Positions 23,442 to 32,311 are shown, numbered from the stretch's first letter. The stretch: DNA of 40,373 bases from Firmicutes bacterium CAG:884 (GCA_000433875.1 HF993337.1:1-40373), one strand, 5' to 3'. The notes: generated from the sequence alone by a model not told the origin. Numbers and translations: made by a program.

Positions 23442-24209
23442 ATGCAAAAGATAGAAATAAAGAATTTATCTGTTGAAATAGATAATAAAGAAATAATTAA
23501 TGATTTTAATTTAACAATTAATTCAGGAGAAATCCATACAATCATGGGACCAAATGGTGTAGGTAAATCAAGCTTGCTAAAAACAATTATGGGCGATCCC
23601 AAATATACAATTACTAAAGGTGACATATTAATAGATGGAACAAGTATTCTTAATTTAAAAGTAAATGAAAGAAGTAAAAAAGGAATTTTCCTAGGAATGC
23701 AAATGCCAAACGAAATAGAAGGCGTGACAACAGCTGATCTAATGAGAAGCGCTCTAAGAGACGATGAAAACTTTAAATTATATGGATTTGTTAAAGAAAT
23801 AAATGGTTTGTGTGACAAACTATCCTTTGATAAAGAAATGTTGCACAGAAGCATTAATCTAGGATTCTCTGGTGGCGAAAAGAAAAAAAACGAAATATTG
23901 CAAATGTATATGTTAAAACCAAGTCTAGTTTTATTAGATGAAATTGATTCAGGACTAGATATGGACAGTTTAAAAATAGTTGCATCTAGTATAATGGAAT
24001 ATTTTGAAGAAAAGAAACCAGCAATATTAATGATAACCCATTATGAAAACTTACTTGATTACATTAAACCAGACTATGTTCATATAATGTTAGATGGCAA
24101 AATAGTTAAAAATGGTGATTTATCTTTAGTCAAAGAAATTGAAGAAAACGGCTATAACTTATTTAAAGAATGTACAAATGAAGTGGATGTAAATGATAAA
24201 AATGAATAA
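23442..24209 (+). CDS. sufC: Fe-S cluster assembly ATPase SufC
   Basis: 255 residues. ABC-type ATPase of the SUF Fe-S cluster scaffold. Walker A is GPNGVGKSS and the signature motif is GFSGGEKKKNEILQM, the SufC-specific form. Walker B is LVLLDEIDSGLDMD, with ITHY as the H-loop. It lacks membrane partners, as expected. It drives conformational change of the SufB/SufD scaffold. The sufD-like gene begins inside its last 17 nt. Confidence 0.95.
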   Translation: MQKIEIKNLSVEIDNKEIINDFNLTINSGEIHTIMGPNGVGKSSLLKTIMGDPKYTITKGDILIDGTSILNLKVNERSKKGIFLGMQMPNEIEGVTTADLMRSALRDDENFKLYGFVKEINGLCDKLSFDKEMLHRSINLGFSGGEKKKNEILQMYMLKPSLVLLDEIDSGLDMDSLKIVASSIMEYFEEKKPAILMITHYENLLDYIKPDYVHIMLDGKIVKNGDLSLVKEIEENGYNLFKECTNEVDVNDKNE

Positions 24210-24990
24210 GATAATATTGAGTAATGAAGGAATGACTAAAGAATTAGATGATAATGTAGTTGTTAATTTTAATGGTATAATGGAACGCTTCGGTATCGAT
24301 GAATTCAGTATATATATTCATAATAATACTAGCCTTTATATCTATATAAAAGATGATGTTAAAGTATCATTTAATGTTAACCTAGATAATGATGTAAGTC
24401 TAAATCTATATGAAGTAAAAAAAGACCTAAAAACAAAAATAAAATATAAATACACTTTACTAGCAAACAGTTATTTGAAAGTCAATAAAATTAATCATAA
24501 CATTGAAACAAAAGAATTAGATCTAATTAACCTAAACGGAACAAACGCTAACTGTGATTTTATATTAAAAAACATCTCAAACGGAAATGACACAATTGAT
24601 GTAATTATAAACCATAATATAAGAGAAACAACAAGTAACATTAAATGTGATGGCTTATCTGTAAATAAAGGAACCCTTAATTTAAATGTAACAACAATTA
24701 TACCAAATGGTTGTGTAAGAGCAAAAGCTAATCAAGATAACGAAATCATAAGTATGAACGAATTAAATAATACCATTAAACCATTACTATTAATCGAAGA
24801 ATATGATGTTGAAGCATCCCATAGTGCTAAAATAGGTAGTTTTAATGAAGACGATTTATTCTATCTAAAAAGTAGAGGAATAGAAGAAAAAGAGGCAAAA
24901 AGATTATTAATAAACAGTTTCTTAAAAAGAAACTTAGATGACTGTGAAATAAAAAAATATATTGATGATTTGGAGGTGAAATATGAATAG
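24193..24990 (+). CDS. sufD: short SufB/SufD-family Fe-S scaffold protein
   Basis: 265 residues, against about 430-470 in SufD/SufB. The C-terminal core is recognisable: PLLLIEEYDVEASHSAKIGS, then DDLFYLKSRGIEEKEAKRLL, including the conserved His after EAS. The central region is a beta-rich stretch consistent with the beta-helix, but the N-terminal helical domain is missing. The name sufD rests on position and the C-terminus; it could be the only B/D subunit present. Start options are 24193 or 24202. It overlaps sufC upstream and sufS downstream (8 bp). Confidence 0.82.
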   Translation: MIKMNKIILSNEGMTKELDDNVVVNFNGIMERFGIDEFSIYIHNNTSLYIYIKDDVKVSFNVNLDNDVSLNLYEVKKDLKTKIKYKYTLLANSYLKVNKINHNIETKELDLINLNGTNANCDFILKNISNGNDTIDVIINHNIRETTSNIKCDGLSVNKGTLNLNVTTIIPNGCVRAKANQDNEIISMNELNNTIKPLLLIEEYDVEASHSAKIGSFNEDDLFYLKSRGIEEKEAKRLLINSFLKRNLDDCEIKKYIDDLEVKYE

Positions 24991-26167
24991 AGAAGATTTT
25001 GAAGTATTAAAAAATTATGTGTATTTAGATTCTGGTGCAACAGCACTTAAACCAAGTATTATACTTGATCCAATAAAAAAATACTATCTAGAAGAAACCT
25101 CTAATATTCATAGAGGAGACTATGATATAGCAATTATAGCTGATCGTAAATATGACCATACAAGAAACTTAGTTGCGAAATTTATAAATGCAAATACAAA
25201 TGAAATTGTTTTTACAAATAATACAACTGATTCATTAAATAGAATTGTATTCGGTTATTTTAAAAATGTTCTAAAAGAAAATGATGAAGTATTAATAACT
25301 AAAGCAGAACACGCATCAAATGTTTTACCTTGGTTTGAATTAGCTGATTCAAATAAAATCAAAATAAAATATATTGAATTAGAAAATAATATGGTAACAA
25401 TTGAAAATGTAAAAAAAGCCATAAATTCTAACACTAAAGTAATATCACTTGCCCATATAACAAACGTTTTAGGTGATATAAGACCAATCAAAGAAATAAC
25501 TGAATATGCCCATCAAAAAGGCATAATGGTTGTTTTAGATGGTGCTCAAAGTGTTCCCCATATGAAAACAGATGTTAAAGATCTAGATATTGATTTTTTA
25601 GCCTTTTCAGCTCATAAAATGTGTGGACCAACCGGAGTAGGTATCCTATATGGTAAACTAAAACACCTAAAGAAAATGAAACCAATCTTATTTGGCGGTG
25701 GAATGAATGCATCATTTGCAAGCGATCAAACAAGAGTATATGATGACGTTCCAAGATGTTTTGAAGCAGGAACCCCTAATGTTGAAGGTATTCTAGCATT
25801 CGGCAAAATAATTGAATATTTAAATGCTATTGGAATGAATAATATCCATAATTATGTTAAAGATTTAAGAAAATATGCAATTAAAAGATTCAAAGAAATT
25901 GATGACATTGTTTTATACAATGAAAACTTTGATTCAAACCTAATAACCTTTAATAAAGTAGGTGTCTTTGCCCAAGATTTGTCTATTTATTTGAGCCGAA
26001 AAAATATTTGTATAAGAGCAGGTAACCACTGCGCGAAAATGTTAAAGGAATGTTTAGGAGTTAAAAATACATGCCGTGTTAGCTTATATTTCTATAACAC
26101 CAGAAAAGACATTGACAAATTAATTGATGCCCTAAAAAACAAGAATATAAAAAATGAAATCATTTAA
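24983..26167 (+). CDS. sufS: cysteine desulfurase (SufS family)
   Basis: 394 residues. PLP enzyme that takes sulfur from cysteine for Fe-S cluster assembly. The N-terminus has YLDSGATALKP. The PLP-binding region is VVLDGAQSVPHM and the Schiff-base Lys is in FSAHKMCGPTGVGILYG. The catalytic Cys lies in RAGNHCAKM. The short active-site segment is group II (SufS) type, which normally needs SufU or SufE as sulfur acceptor. Neither is encoded next to it. TTGGAGGTGAA provides the ribosome site. Confidence 0.94.
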   Translation: MNREDFEVLKNYVYLDSGATALKPSIILDPIKKYYLEETSNIHRGDYDIAIIADRKYDHTRNLVAKFINANTNEIVFTNNTTDSLNRIVFGYFKNVLKENDEVLITKAEHASNVLPWFELADSNKIKIKYIELENNMVTIENVKKAINSNTKVISLAHITNVLGDIRPIKEITEYAHQKGIMVVLDGAQSVPHMKTDVKDLDIDFLAFSAHKMCGPTGVGILYGKLKHLKKMKPILFGGGMNASFASDQTRVYDDVPRCFEAGTPNVEGILAFGKIIEYLNAIGMNNIHNYVKDLRKYAIKRFKEIDDIVLYNENFDSNLITFNKVGVFAQDLSIYLSRKNICIRAGNHCAKMLKECLGVKNTCRVSLYFYNTRKDIDKLIDALKNKNIKNEII

Positions 26168-26196
26168 AATGTACTATAAATAAAGGTACATTTTTT
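26166..26196 (+). terminator. terminator of sufCDS
   Basis: AAAATGTAC (26166-26174), 11-nt loop, GTACATTTT (26186-26194), with T continuing to 26196. Confidence 0.8.
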
Positions 26197-26197
26197 C

Positions 26198-26226
26198 TTG
26201 TTATATTTTAAATACTTTGCTATAAT
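26198..26226 (+). promoter_or_regulatory. promoter of the DUF2927-like protein gene
   Basis: TTGTTA at 26198-26203, a 17-nt spacer, and TATAAT at 26221-26226, starting one base after the suf terminator tail. The expected transcript begins only about 5-10 nt before the start codon. Confidence 0.75.
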
Positions 26227-26242
26227 TATACTAGTGATGTAT

Positions 26243-27811
26243 ATGAAGAAAATTACAAGTCTAATTATTTTTATTTTAACTATATCATTAATATTTATTG
26301 TATATTTAGTTATTAAAAATCCGAAAGATGAAAACATTTATATAAATATACCATTAGGAGAAAGCAGAAAAATAAATGATTTAAATGAAGATTATATAGT
26401 TAGTAATGATATAATAACAGTTGATGAAAACAATAATATATGGGGCATTAAAAAAGGTGAAGCAACCTTAAAAACAAATAATCAAAAATATAATATAAAA
26501 GTAGTTGAGCCAACAAAAGATATTAACTATAGATATGATAAAATTGTTTTAGACATTTCTCAAAGTAAACAAATAGATTATATATTAAAAGAAAATATTG
26601 AAATAATTAAATATGAATATGATTCTAATATAATTGAATTAAAAAGGAATACTATAAAAGCTTTAAAAGAAGGAACAACAACCTTAAGAGCAATTACAAA
26701 TAAAGGAACATATAAAGATATAAATATAATTGTTAAAGATATCAATATAAGCCTAAGCACTAAAAAAGTTGATTTACTAATCGGTGAAACCAAAAAAGTA
26801 ACCTTATATAGTTCTATTCCCATAAACAAAGAAAATATCATTTGGAGCGTTAATACTGATATCGTAAATGTAAACTATGGTATTGATAACATAACTTTAA
26901 AAGGAATCAAAAAAGGAACAACTACCATAAATGTAAAAGTAAATGAAAAAGTTCTTACCTTAACTATTAATGTTAATGATAATGTAGATAGTTTAGTTTT
27001 AAATAGTAGTTTTGTTAATTTAAATAAAAATGAAGAATTTGAAATAAAAAGTAATGTTCCAAATGAATTAGTTAATTTCAAAATATATGATACCAATGTC
27101 GCAATATTTAAAAATAATAAAATACTTGCTTTAAATAATGGAAAAACCATTTTAGAAGCAAGTATATATGATAAAAAATATTACACAGTTATATATGTAG
27201 GAAATTATAATATAAAAAATAATATCAATTATGATATAAATAATTTTATACCTTTCTTTAATGAAATTGCTTTAAGCAATGAATATACTATAAATGAAAG
27301 CTCAAAAAAAATCCAAAAATGGAATAAACCGATATATTATAAATATACAAATGCAAGTGAAGAAGACATAAAACAAATAAAGTATGTAGTAGGTATATTA
27401 AATAATATTCCCGGATTTCCTGGAATGTACTATAAAGAAAATGACTATGATCTATCTATAGATTTTATTTCTTATGATAAACTATATGGAATTATTAAAG
27501 TTCAAGGAGTAGAAGGTTATTCAACAATCGATTTTAATAATGACATTATCTATAAAAGTAACATTTACATCAATTCTAATTTAGACAATAATATCAAAAG
27601 ATCTGTTATATGCGAAGAAATATTACATTCAATAGGACTTAAAAATGACAGCAAATTAATACCAAATAGTGTTTTATATGAATACGGAAGCAAAGTAGAA
27701 GATTTAAGTGACTATGATTTACTTGCTGTAAACATCTTATATAGCACGTATATTAATTATGGCATGAGTGATGTAGCAGTAAACAAAATACTTAATAACA
27801 TATTAAAATAA
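26243..27811 (+). CDS. secreted/membrane-anchored protein with Ig-like segments and DUF2927-like C-terminus
   Basis: 522 residues from MKKITSLIIF. An N-terminal hydrophobic helix (residues about 3-25, VYLVI) acts as signal anchor. Residues about 30-330 contain about four repeated Ig-like segments of bacterial Big_2 type, each with an A-L-K-x-G-x-T-T-L motif (IKKGEATLKTN, LKEGTTTLRAI, GIKKGTTTINVKV, ALNNGKTILEA). The C-terminal part ends with EEILHSIGLKND, NSVLYEYG, LSDYDLLAVNILYS and YGM, the layout of DUF2927 proteins. EEILH-x-x-GL resembles a zinc-protease HExxH-x-x-G helix with the first His replaced by Glu. The start could also be 26237. An upstream in-frame extension is excluded because it coincides with the promoter. 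Confidence 0.75.
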   Translation: MKKITSLIIFILTISLIFIVYLVIKNPKDENIYINIPLGESRKINDLNEDYIVSNDIITVDENNNIWGIKKGEATLKTNNQKYNIKVVEPTKDINYRYDKIVLDISQSKQIDYILKENIEIIKYEYDSNIIELKRNTIKALKEGTTTLRAITNKGTYKDINIIVKDINISLSTKKVDLLIGETKKVTLYSSIPINKENIIWSVNTDIVNVNYGIDNITLKGIKKGTTTINVKVNEKVLTLTINVNDNVDSLVLNSSFVNLNKNEEFEIKSNVPNELVNFKIYDTNVAIFKNNKILALNNGKTILEASIYDKKYYTVIYVGNYNIKNNINYDINNFIPFFNEIALSNEYTINESSKKIQKWNKPIYYKYTNASEEDIKQIKYVVGILNNIPGFPGMYYKENDYDLSIDFISYDKLYGIIKVQGVEGYSTIDFNNDIIYKSNIYINSNLDNNIKRSVICEEILHSIGLKNDSKLIPNSVLYEYGSKVEDLSDYDLLAVNILYSTYINYGMSDVAVNKILNNILK

Positions 27812-27838
27812 CATTTGTAATTACAAATGTTATTTTAG
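27810..27838. terminator. bidirectional terminator between convergent genes
   Basis: AACATTTGTAA/TTACAAATGTT (27810-27831) is a perfect 22-bp palindrome with ATTTTA on both sides. It contains both neighbouring stop codons. Confidence 0.75.
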
Positions 27839-28903
27839 TGTATAACTATTATTTATAAGAGATGTACTATATAGAAATAAAATATCAGCACTATTAAAAT
27901 CAATATAATTTGCTAATAGTTTAGGGGAAATATATCTTGTATCAACAACTATTATTTCTTTATATCCCTCAGTGAATAAAGGAGTAATACTGCTTCCATA
28001 AGAATCTCTAAAAATAATTAATCGTTTATTTGATTGATTATTAGTAGTTATTTTTAATAACGAAACTGAACCAGATAAATAAATGTCATATTTATCAAGA
28101 GAATTGCTTTTATTTAAATTATATATTCCTTCATTTTTCCCTGTTTCATAATTGTAAACAATACTTGAATTAATTGTATCATTAATTAGTATTTTAATTT
28201 TATCTTCTTTTACATTTATTGGAAGTCTACTAGCGTAAACACCCTTAAAACTTGTTATTTCTTTTTCTATATAATTATTATTTACATCAAAGTCCATTTC
28301 CTTAGAAAATTTCTTTATAATTTCTCTTAAAGTTTCTTCTTTCCAATGACTATCAGTTATATAGTAATTATCAAGTGATAGAATATTAAATAGATCTATA
28401 TATTTTGCATCTATTTCCGAATTAACAATATTTATAAGTTTATCATAATCTAATTTTAAATTATTATCATTTACAAAATAATTCTTATCAGGTACTACTG
28501 ATATATAAATATTATTATTTTTTAAATATAAATCCTTAATTTCTTTAATCTTATTTGTAAAATTTAAAACAGACTTTTCATTTAATGGATAAAGTTGTTC
28601 AATTATATAGCCATTATAAATATATAGATTCTTATAATTACCACGAGTTTTTAATTCAATGTTTGCTTTTATAAGTCTTAAATCATCTCTTTTAATAAAT
28701 TGATCATTAACATATGAATCAAACTTTTTAAAGAATGTTCCATCAAATACTGTTTTCGTACTTATATCAGGAAATTGTTCAAGTTTTCTTCTTTCACTTA
28801 TTGATATTTCATCATCTTTTTTAATCAAATTAATTATAAAAATAGTTATTATAAAACTAGAAAATAGTAGCGAAACTATTATATTTTTTATCTTTTCTTT
28901 CAT
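27830..28903 (-). CDS. DHHW family protein (surface O-acetylation partner)
   Basis: 357 residues. One N-terminal membrane helix (residues about 8-26) is followed by an extracellular domain. The family's DHHW motif appears as ITDSHWKEE, and a GDSY-like serine motif as FRDSYGSSITPLF, as in AlgJ/AlgX-related O-acetylation proteins. Such proteins accept an acetyl group from an MBOAT partner and transfer it to a cell-surface polymer. It is directly downstream of the MBOAT gene (9-nt gap). The polymer is not known from this window. AGGAGATA provides the ribosome site. Confidence 0.85.
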   Translation of the reverse strand: MKEKIKNIIVSLLFSSFIITIFIINLIKKDDEISISERRKLEQFPDISTKTVFDGTFFKKFDSYVNDQFIKRDDLRLIKANIELKTRGNYKNLYIYNGYIIEQLYPLNEKSVLNFTNKIKEIKDLYLKNNNIYISVVPDKNYFVNDNNLKLDYDKLINIVNSEIDAKYIDLFNILSLDNYYITDSHWKEETLREIIKKFSKEMDFDVNNNYIEKEITSFKGVYASRLPINVKEDKIKILINDTINSSIVYNYETGKNEGIYNLNKSNSLDKYDIYLSGSVSLLKITTNNQSNKRLIIFRDSYGSSITPLFTEGYKEIIVVDTRYISPKLLANYIDFNSADILFLYSTSLINNSYTLK

Positions 28904-28912
28904 AAATATCTC

Positions 28913-30286
28913 CTAAAATCTAAAATATAAAAATGGGTTATATGAATTATCAATTAAATATGATGTTACAACTATTAATAAAACTAAAAGTAAAATAGGT
29001 TCAAATATATTTATTATATTTTTAATTTTTTCATTTTTATTTAATTTATCAATTATATTTTTAATAAGTGGAGTAGAACCTATAATAGCAATCACTAAAA
29101 CTATTAAATAGCTCTTAAAATAATATAAAGTAGAACTATTAATAAATGGATTATTAAAATTAAATAAACCGTATATATTATTGAAAGCTTCTTTCATAGA
29201 TGATGCATTAAAGATTGTAAAACTAATCATTACAATAAAAAGTACATATATATGGTTTAGTATTTTTAATTTATCAAGATATTTTTTCAAAAATAACTTT
29301 TCAATTATTAATACTATGCCAAATAATAGCCCCCATACTACAAAATTCCAACTTGCTCCGTGCCAAACACCTGTAAGTGTCCAAACAATCATTATATTTC
29401 TTAATTGCTTTATAATTCCGTTTCTATTACCACCAAGAGGTATATAAATATAATCTTTAAACCAGGAACTAAGCGATATATGCCATCTTCTCCAAAAATC
29501 AGTTATTGTTTTAGAAATATATGGGTAGTTAAAGTTTTCAAGAAAATGGAAGCCAAACATTCTACCAAGACCGATTGCCATATCAGAATATGCTGAAAAA
29601 TCAAAATATAATTGTAACATATAACTTATAGCTTTAATCCAGTAAAATAGGATAGTAGCCTCGTTAATTGTACATATTTCACCCAATATATTTGCGATCA
29701 GTACCTTTTTAGATAAACCAATAATAAATCTTCTAACTCCGTAAGAAAAATCTTCAAAAGAATGCTTTCTCGTTTTTAGTTCTTCTTCAATAGTTTCATA
29801 TCTTACAATTGGACCAGCTATTAATTGTGGAAACAAAGAAACGTAAGTTCCAAGTAAGAGAAAATTCTTTTGAGCCTTAACTTTACCTCTATAAACATCA
29901 ATTACATAACTTATTATTTGAAATGTATAAAAAGATATTCCAATTGGAAGGGCAATGTTTTGAAGCGGAACATTTACTTTAAAAATACTATTGATATTTA
30001 ATATTAAAAAATCCGTATATTTAAAGAAGACTAATAAAGATATATGAATAATTAAAGTAATTATAAAAATATCCTTACTTTTATATTTTTCAATTAATCT
30101 AGCACCAATATAGGCTATCAATATTTCTAAAAGCATTAAAATAATATATTTAGGTTCTCCATATAAATAAAATATTAAAGAAAATATAAAAAGAACAACA
30201 TTTTTCATTTTATTCGGAACAATAAAATAAATAAATAATATTATTGGTAAAAAATAATATAAAAAACTAATACTTGTAAATAACAT
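28913..30286 (-). CDS. MBOAT family O-acyltransferase (AlgI/DltB-like)
   Basis: 457 residues with about eleven membrane helices. Family blocks are LPIGISFYTFQIISYVIDVY, FPQLIAGPIVRYE, QLYFDFSAYSDMAIGLGRMF, FWRRWHISLSSWFKDYIYIP with GGNR, and the catalytic His in LTGVWHGASWNF. It carries acyl groups across the membrane to an extracellular acceptor. The AlgI-type sequence, the DHHW gene behind it and the DUF4358-like gene before it indicate polysaccharide O-acetylation rather than teichoic acid D-alanylation. Ribosome site AAGGAGG follows a hairpin at 30302-30321. Confidence 0.94.
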   Translation of the reverse strand: MLFTSISFLYYFLPIILFIYFIVPNKMKNVVLFIFSLIFYLYGEPKYIILMLLEILIAYIGARLIEKYKSKDIFIITLIIHISLLVFFKYTDFLILNINSIFKVNVPLQNIALPIGISFYTFQIISYVIDVYRGKVKAQKNFLLLGTYVSLFPQLIAGPIVRYETIEEELKTRKHSFEDFSYGVRRFIIGLSKKVLIANILGEICTINEATILFYWIKAISYMLQLYFDFSAYSDMAIGLGRMFGFHFLENFNYPYISKTITDFWRRWHISLSSWFKDYIYIPLGGNRNGIIKQLRNIMIVWTLTGVWHGASWNFVVWGLLFGIVLIIEKLFLKKYLDKLKILNHIYVLFIVMISFTIFNASSMKEAFNNIYGLFNFNNPFINSSTLYYFKSYLIVLVIAIIGSTPLIKNIIDKLNKNEKIKNIINIFEPILLLVLLIVVTSYLIDNSYNPFLYFRF

Positions 30287-30301
30287 TTTTCCTCCTTAAA
30301 T

Positions 30302-30321
30302 AAGCACCATTTCTGGTGCTT
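30302..30321 (-). terminator. intercistronic hairpin with GAAA tetraloop upstream of the MBOAT gene
   Basis: On the minus strand AAGCACCA-GAAA-TGGTGCTT, an 8-bp stem closed by a GNRA-type loop, followed by ATTTAAGGAGG. The lack of a T-tract argues for partial termination, RNA stabilisation or a processing site rather than full termination. Confidence 0.5.
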
Positions 30322-30896
30322 TATGCTGCAGGCATTTCTGGTGGTAATTCAATACTACCTTCATCATTTGTTTTTTCTAATTCTTTTCCGATGCTATTAT
30401 TTACATAGGCTTTAAACTCATCATAAACAGGCTTTGCCCAATTATCATCAGCCATAACCAAGAAAATAACGTTTCCATTATTTGTAATATATAATTTCTC
30501 AGCACTAACACATATCCAACGTCTCATATCAATATTGTCATAGATTTCAGTTTTTACTTTTTCTACATCAACATTATCTTTTACTTTGATAACAGCAACC
30601 AAATATGCTTGTGCATTTATTAATGGTTCAGATACAACTAACAAATCGATATCATTTGCTGTTTTTAAACCAGTATAACTTGTTACGATATCGGTATTAG
30701 ATAAATCAACTTTTTCTGTGCTAAGAGAAGGTAAATCAGTTTTAGCATTACTATAAATCGTATTTAGCATTTTTTTCATATCACTTGCACTATTAATTGT
30801 AGATACTTGCTTATTTGAATTAAGTTTAATAAATATTCCAAATATTAAAACTAGTAAAGCAATAGCAACTGCATATAATATTGTTTTCTTTTTCAT
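30321..30896 (-). CDS. DUF4358-like membrane-anchored protein
   Basis: 191 residues. An N-terminal signal anchor (ILYAVAIALLVLIFGIFI) has no lipobox cysteine. The extracellular domain ends with AQAYLVAVIKVKDNVDVEKV, RRWICVSAEKLYITNNGNVI and LVMADDNWAKPV, which matches the DUF4358 pattern. DUF4358 genes often accompany MBOAT/DHHW pairs in gut Firmicutes; this is recollection, not computed. The function is unknown. The last 20 residues are acidic and Pro-rich. AAAGGATGA lies upstream of the ATG. Confidence 0.7.
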   Translation of the reverse strand: MKKKTILYAVAIALLVLIFGIFIKLNSNKQVSTINSASDMKKMLNTIYSNAKTDLPSLSTEKVDLSNTDIVTSYTGLKTANDIDLLVVSEPLINAQAYLVAVIKVKDNVDVEKVKTEIYDNIDMRRWICVSAEKLYITNNGNVIFLVMADDNWAKPVYDEFKAYVNNSIGKELEKTNDEGSIELPPEMPAA

Positions 30897-30951
30897 TTTA
30901 TCATCCTTTCCTAGAACATTATAACATTTATGTAACTTAAAGTAAAGAGAA

Positions 30952-32154
30952 CTATTTTATCAAGTTCTCATAAGGTCTTAAGTTCTTAAGTAAGAAATAT
31001 TTACTAGGTATACATACTAATTCTAAATCACCAATATATTCGTAGCACGCACTTCCAAAGTTCATTTTGAATTGGTTTAATCCTTGATATTTAGTTTCTT
31101 TTAAAGAAGTAAGACCACCTAAATTTAAATATTTAAAATCTTTATAATAATTTATAGCTTCCCATATTAATAAATGTTTAGCATTATATCTTTTATAGTT
31201 TTTATCATAACCATCCATTATCATATATACTTCATCATTTTCTTTTATAAATAAACACTCAGCAATTACAATACCATTTGGATGAGTTTGCATTAATTTT
31301 GTGGCGTTCGTTAACTGATTATGATATTTACCAAGTAAATTATCAGCTTCTATCTTTAAAGCCGTCAATCTATTAGATTGTTCTTTTTTTATAAATTCAT
31401 CAATTTGTTTACATATTTCTTCTTGTCTTATATAAAGCGATCTAAACTTGCTTAATAATTTGGAACAATTTAATTTAGCATAGAAAAAATCAATTTTTTT
31501 ATTTTGACTAAAATAATAATACAAATATTCGAAATATAATAAATTTCTTGGATATTTTTTTTCAGTATGAGCATATAAATATTTTAAATCATCATATGTT
31601 CCTTTATGAATTTCAACACCATTATCAATTGCGCTTCTAATTTTTGTTTTATATTCTTTTTTTATATTATTAAACAATATATTAGGATTATTCATTTCAA
31701 TTTTAGCTTCATATCTCGGTTTAAAACTTTCAAAAAAATCATTATATCCCAAATGGTTATATCCAAGACTTTTAAGATTATTAAATATCTTATCATAATT
31801 TTCTTGTTTAACATTATTTATTTCTTTTATAATTAAAGGATTTAATTTAATTGCAACGATATTATTTTTTTTGCAATACTTTTTAATTTCTAAAGTAAAT
31901 GTTTTAACTAAAGATTCATTATTATAATCAATTACAAAACCTCTAGGAGCATAAGCATAATTAAAACCCTGTTTTTTTACTATTAAAAGAATCGTTGAAC
32001 CAATTATATTGCCATTTTCTTCAAGACCAAGTAATTTAATACTAAATAGTTGTTTTTCCATAGTATTAGCATATTCGCTAGTTTGATATAAAGAATGATC
32101 AATATTCTTTAAATAACTATTTAATTCATCTTTATTTATTTCTCTTATTTGCAT
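30952..32154 (-). CDS. FemABX peptidyltransferase-like protein
   Basis: 400 residues from MQIREINKDELNSYL. Two GNAT-like domains (N-terminal SLYQTSEYANTMEKQ and YAYAPRGFVIDY; C-terminal MIMDGYDKNYKRYNAKHLLI and LNLGGLTSLKETKYQGLNQF, KMNFG) are separated by a long coiled-coil arm (residues about 230-285), as in FemA/FemX. These enzymes add amino acids from aminoacyl-tRNA to the peptidoglycan stem peptide, implying a cell wall. The start at 32154 has GGTGAAG 5 nt upstream; an in-frame ATG at 32166 lies at the predicted transcript start and has no ribosome site. It is the first gene of the minus-strand surface locus. Confidence 0.88.
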   Translation of the reverse strand: MQIREINKDELNSYLKNIDHSLYQTSEYANTMEKQLFSIKLLGLEENGNIIGSTILLIVKKQGFNYAYAPRGFVIDYNNESLVKTFTLEIKKYCKKNNIVAIKLNPLIIKEINNVKQENYDKIFNNLKSLGYNHLGYNDFFESFKPRYEAKIEMNNPNILFNNIKKEYKTKIRSAIDNGVEIHKGTYDDLKYLYAHTEKKYPRNLLYFEYLYYYFSQNKKIDFFYAKLNCSKLLSKFRSLYIRQEEICKQIDEFIKKEQSNRLTALKIEADNLLGKYHNQLTNATKLMQTHPNGIVIAECLFIKENDEVYMIMDGYDKNYKRYNAKHLLIWEAINYYKDFKYLNLGGLTSLKETKYQGLNQFKMNFGSACYEYIGDLELVCIPSKYFLLKNLRPYENLIK

Positions 32155-32170
32155 TTTCTTCACCATAATA

Positions 32171-32199
32171 ATTATATATTATTTTTAAACAATTGTCTA
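32171..32199 (-). promoter_or_regulatory. promoter of the femABX-like gene
   Basis: On the minus strand TAGACA (32199-32194), a 17-nt spacer, and TATAAT (32176-32171). The predicted transcript starts about 10 nt before the start codon at 32154. Confidence 0.7.
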
Positions 32200-32311
32200 C
32201 AAAAAGAAAAAAGTTATATTTTCATATAACTTTTAATTCAAAATACACGGCGAATGTTGATAAATTTTTTCTTCCATACATACTATTTATATTTTTAGAA
32301 AGGTGCCGTGC
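32200..32311 (-). ncRNA. candidate small structured RNA, unassigned
   Basis: This minus-strand interval between the femABX-like gene and topA has no open reading frame but carries full transcription signals: a promoter at 32347-32318 and an intrinsic terminator at 32234-32202. The 5' end (CACGGC, 32310-32305 read on the minus strand) pairs with GCCGTG (32251-32246) just before the terminator hairpin. This closes a 53-nt internal region that includes an ATAAAT/ATTTAT helix. The RNA would be about 110 nt. It does not show the SRP RNA GGAAGNNANC core, tmRNA, or a riboswitch that I know. It could be a regulatory RNA or a divergent housekeeping RNA such as 6S. Confidence 0.55.
32202..32234 (-). 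terminator. terminator of the candidate small RNA
   Basis: On the minus strand AAAAGTTATA, loop TGAAAA, TATAACTTTT, then TTCTTTTT. The 10-bp stem spans 32209-32218 and 32225-32234. Confidence 0.8.

Noticed and set aside
26198..26242. TTG start adding 15 residues to the DUF2927-like protein
   Set aside because: This stretch is the promoter (TTGTTA-17-TATAAT), so it is not in the transcript.
32200..32311. Signal recognition particle RNA or tmRNA in the femABX-topA gap
   Set aside because: The SRP core GGAAGNNANC motif and the tRNA-like ends of tmRNA are not present on either strand.
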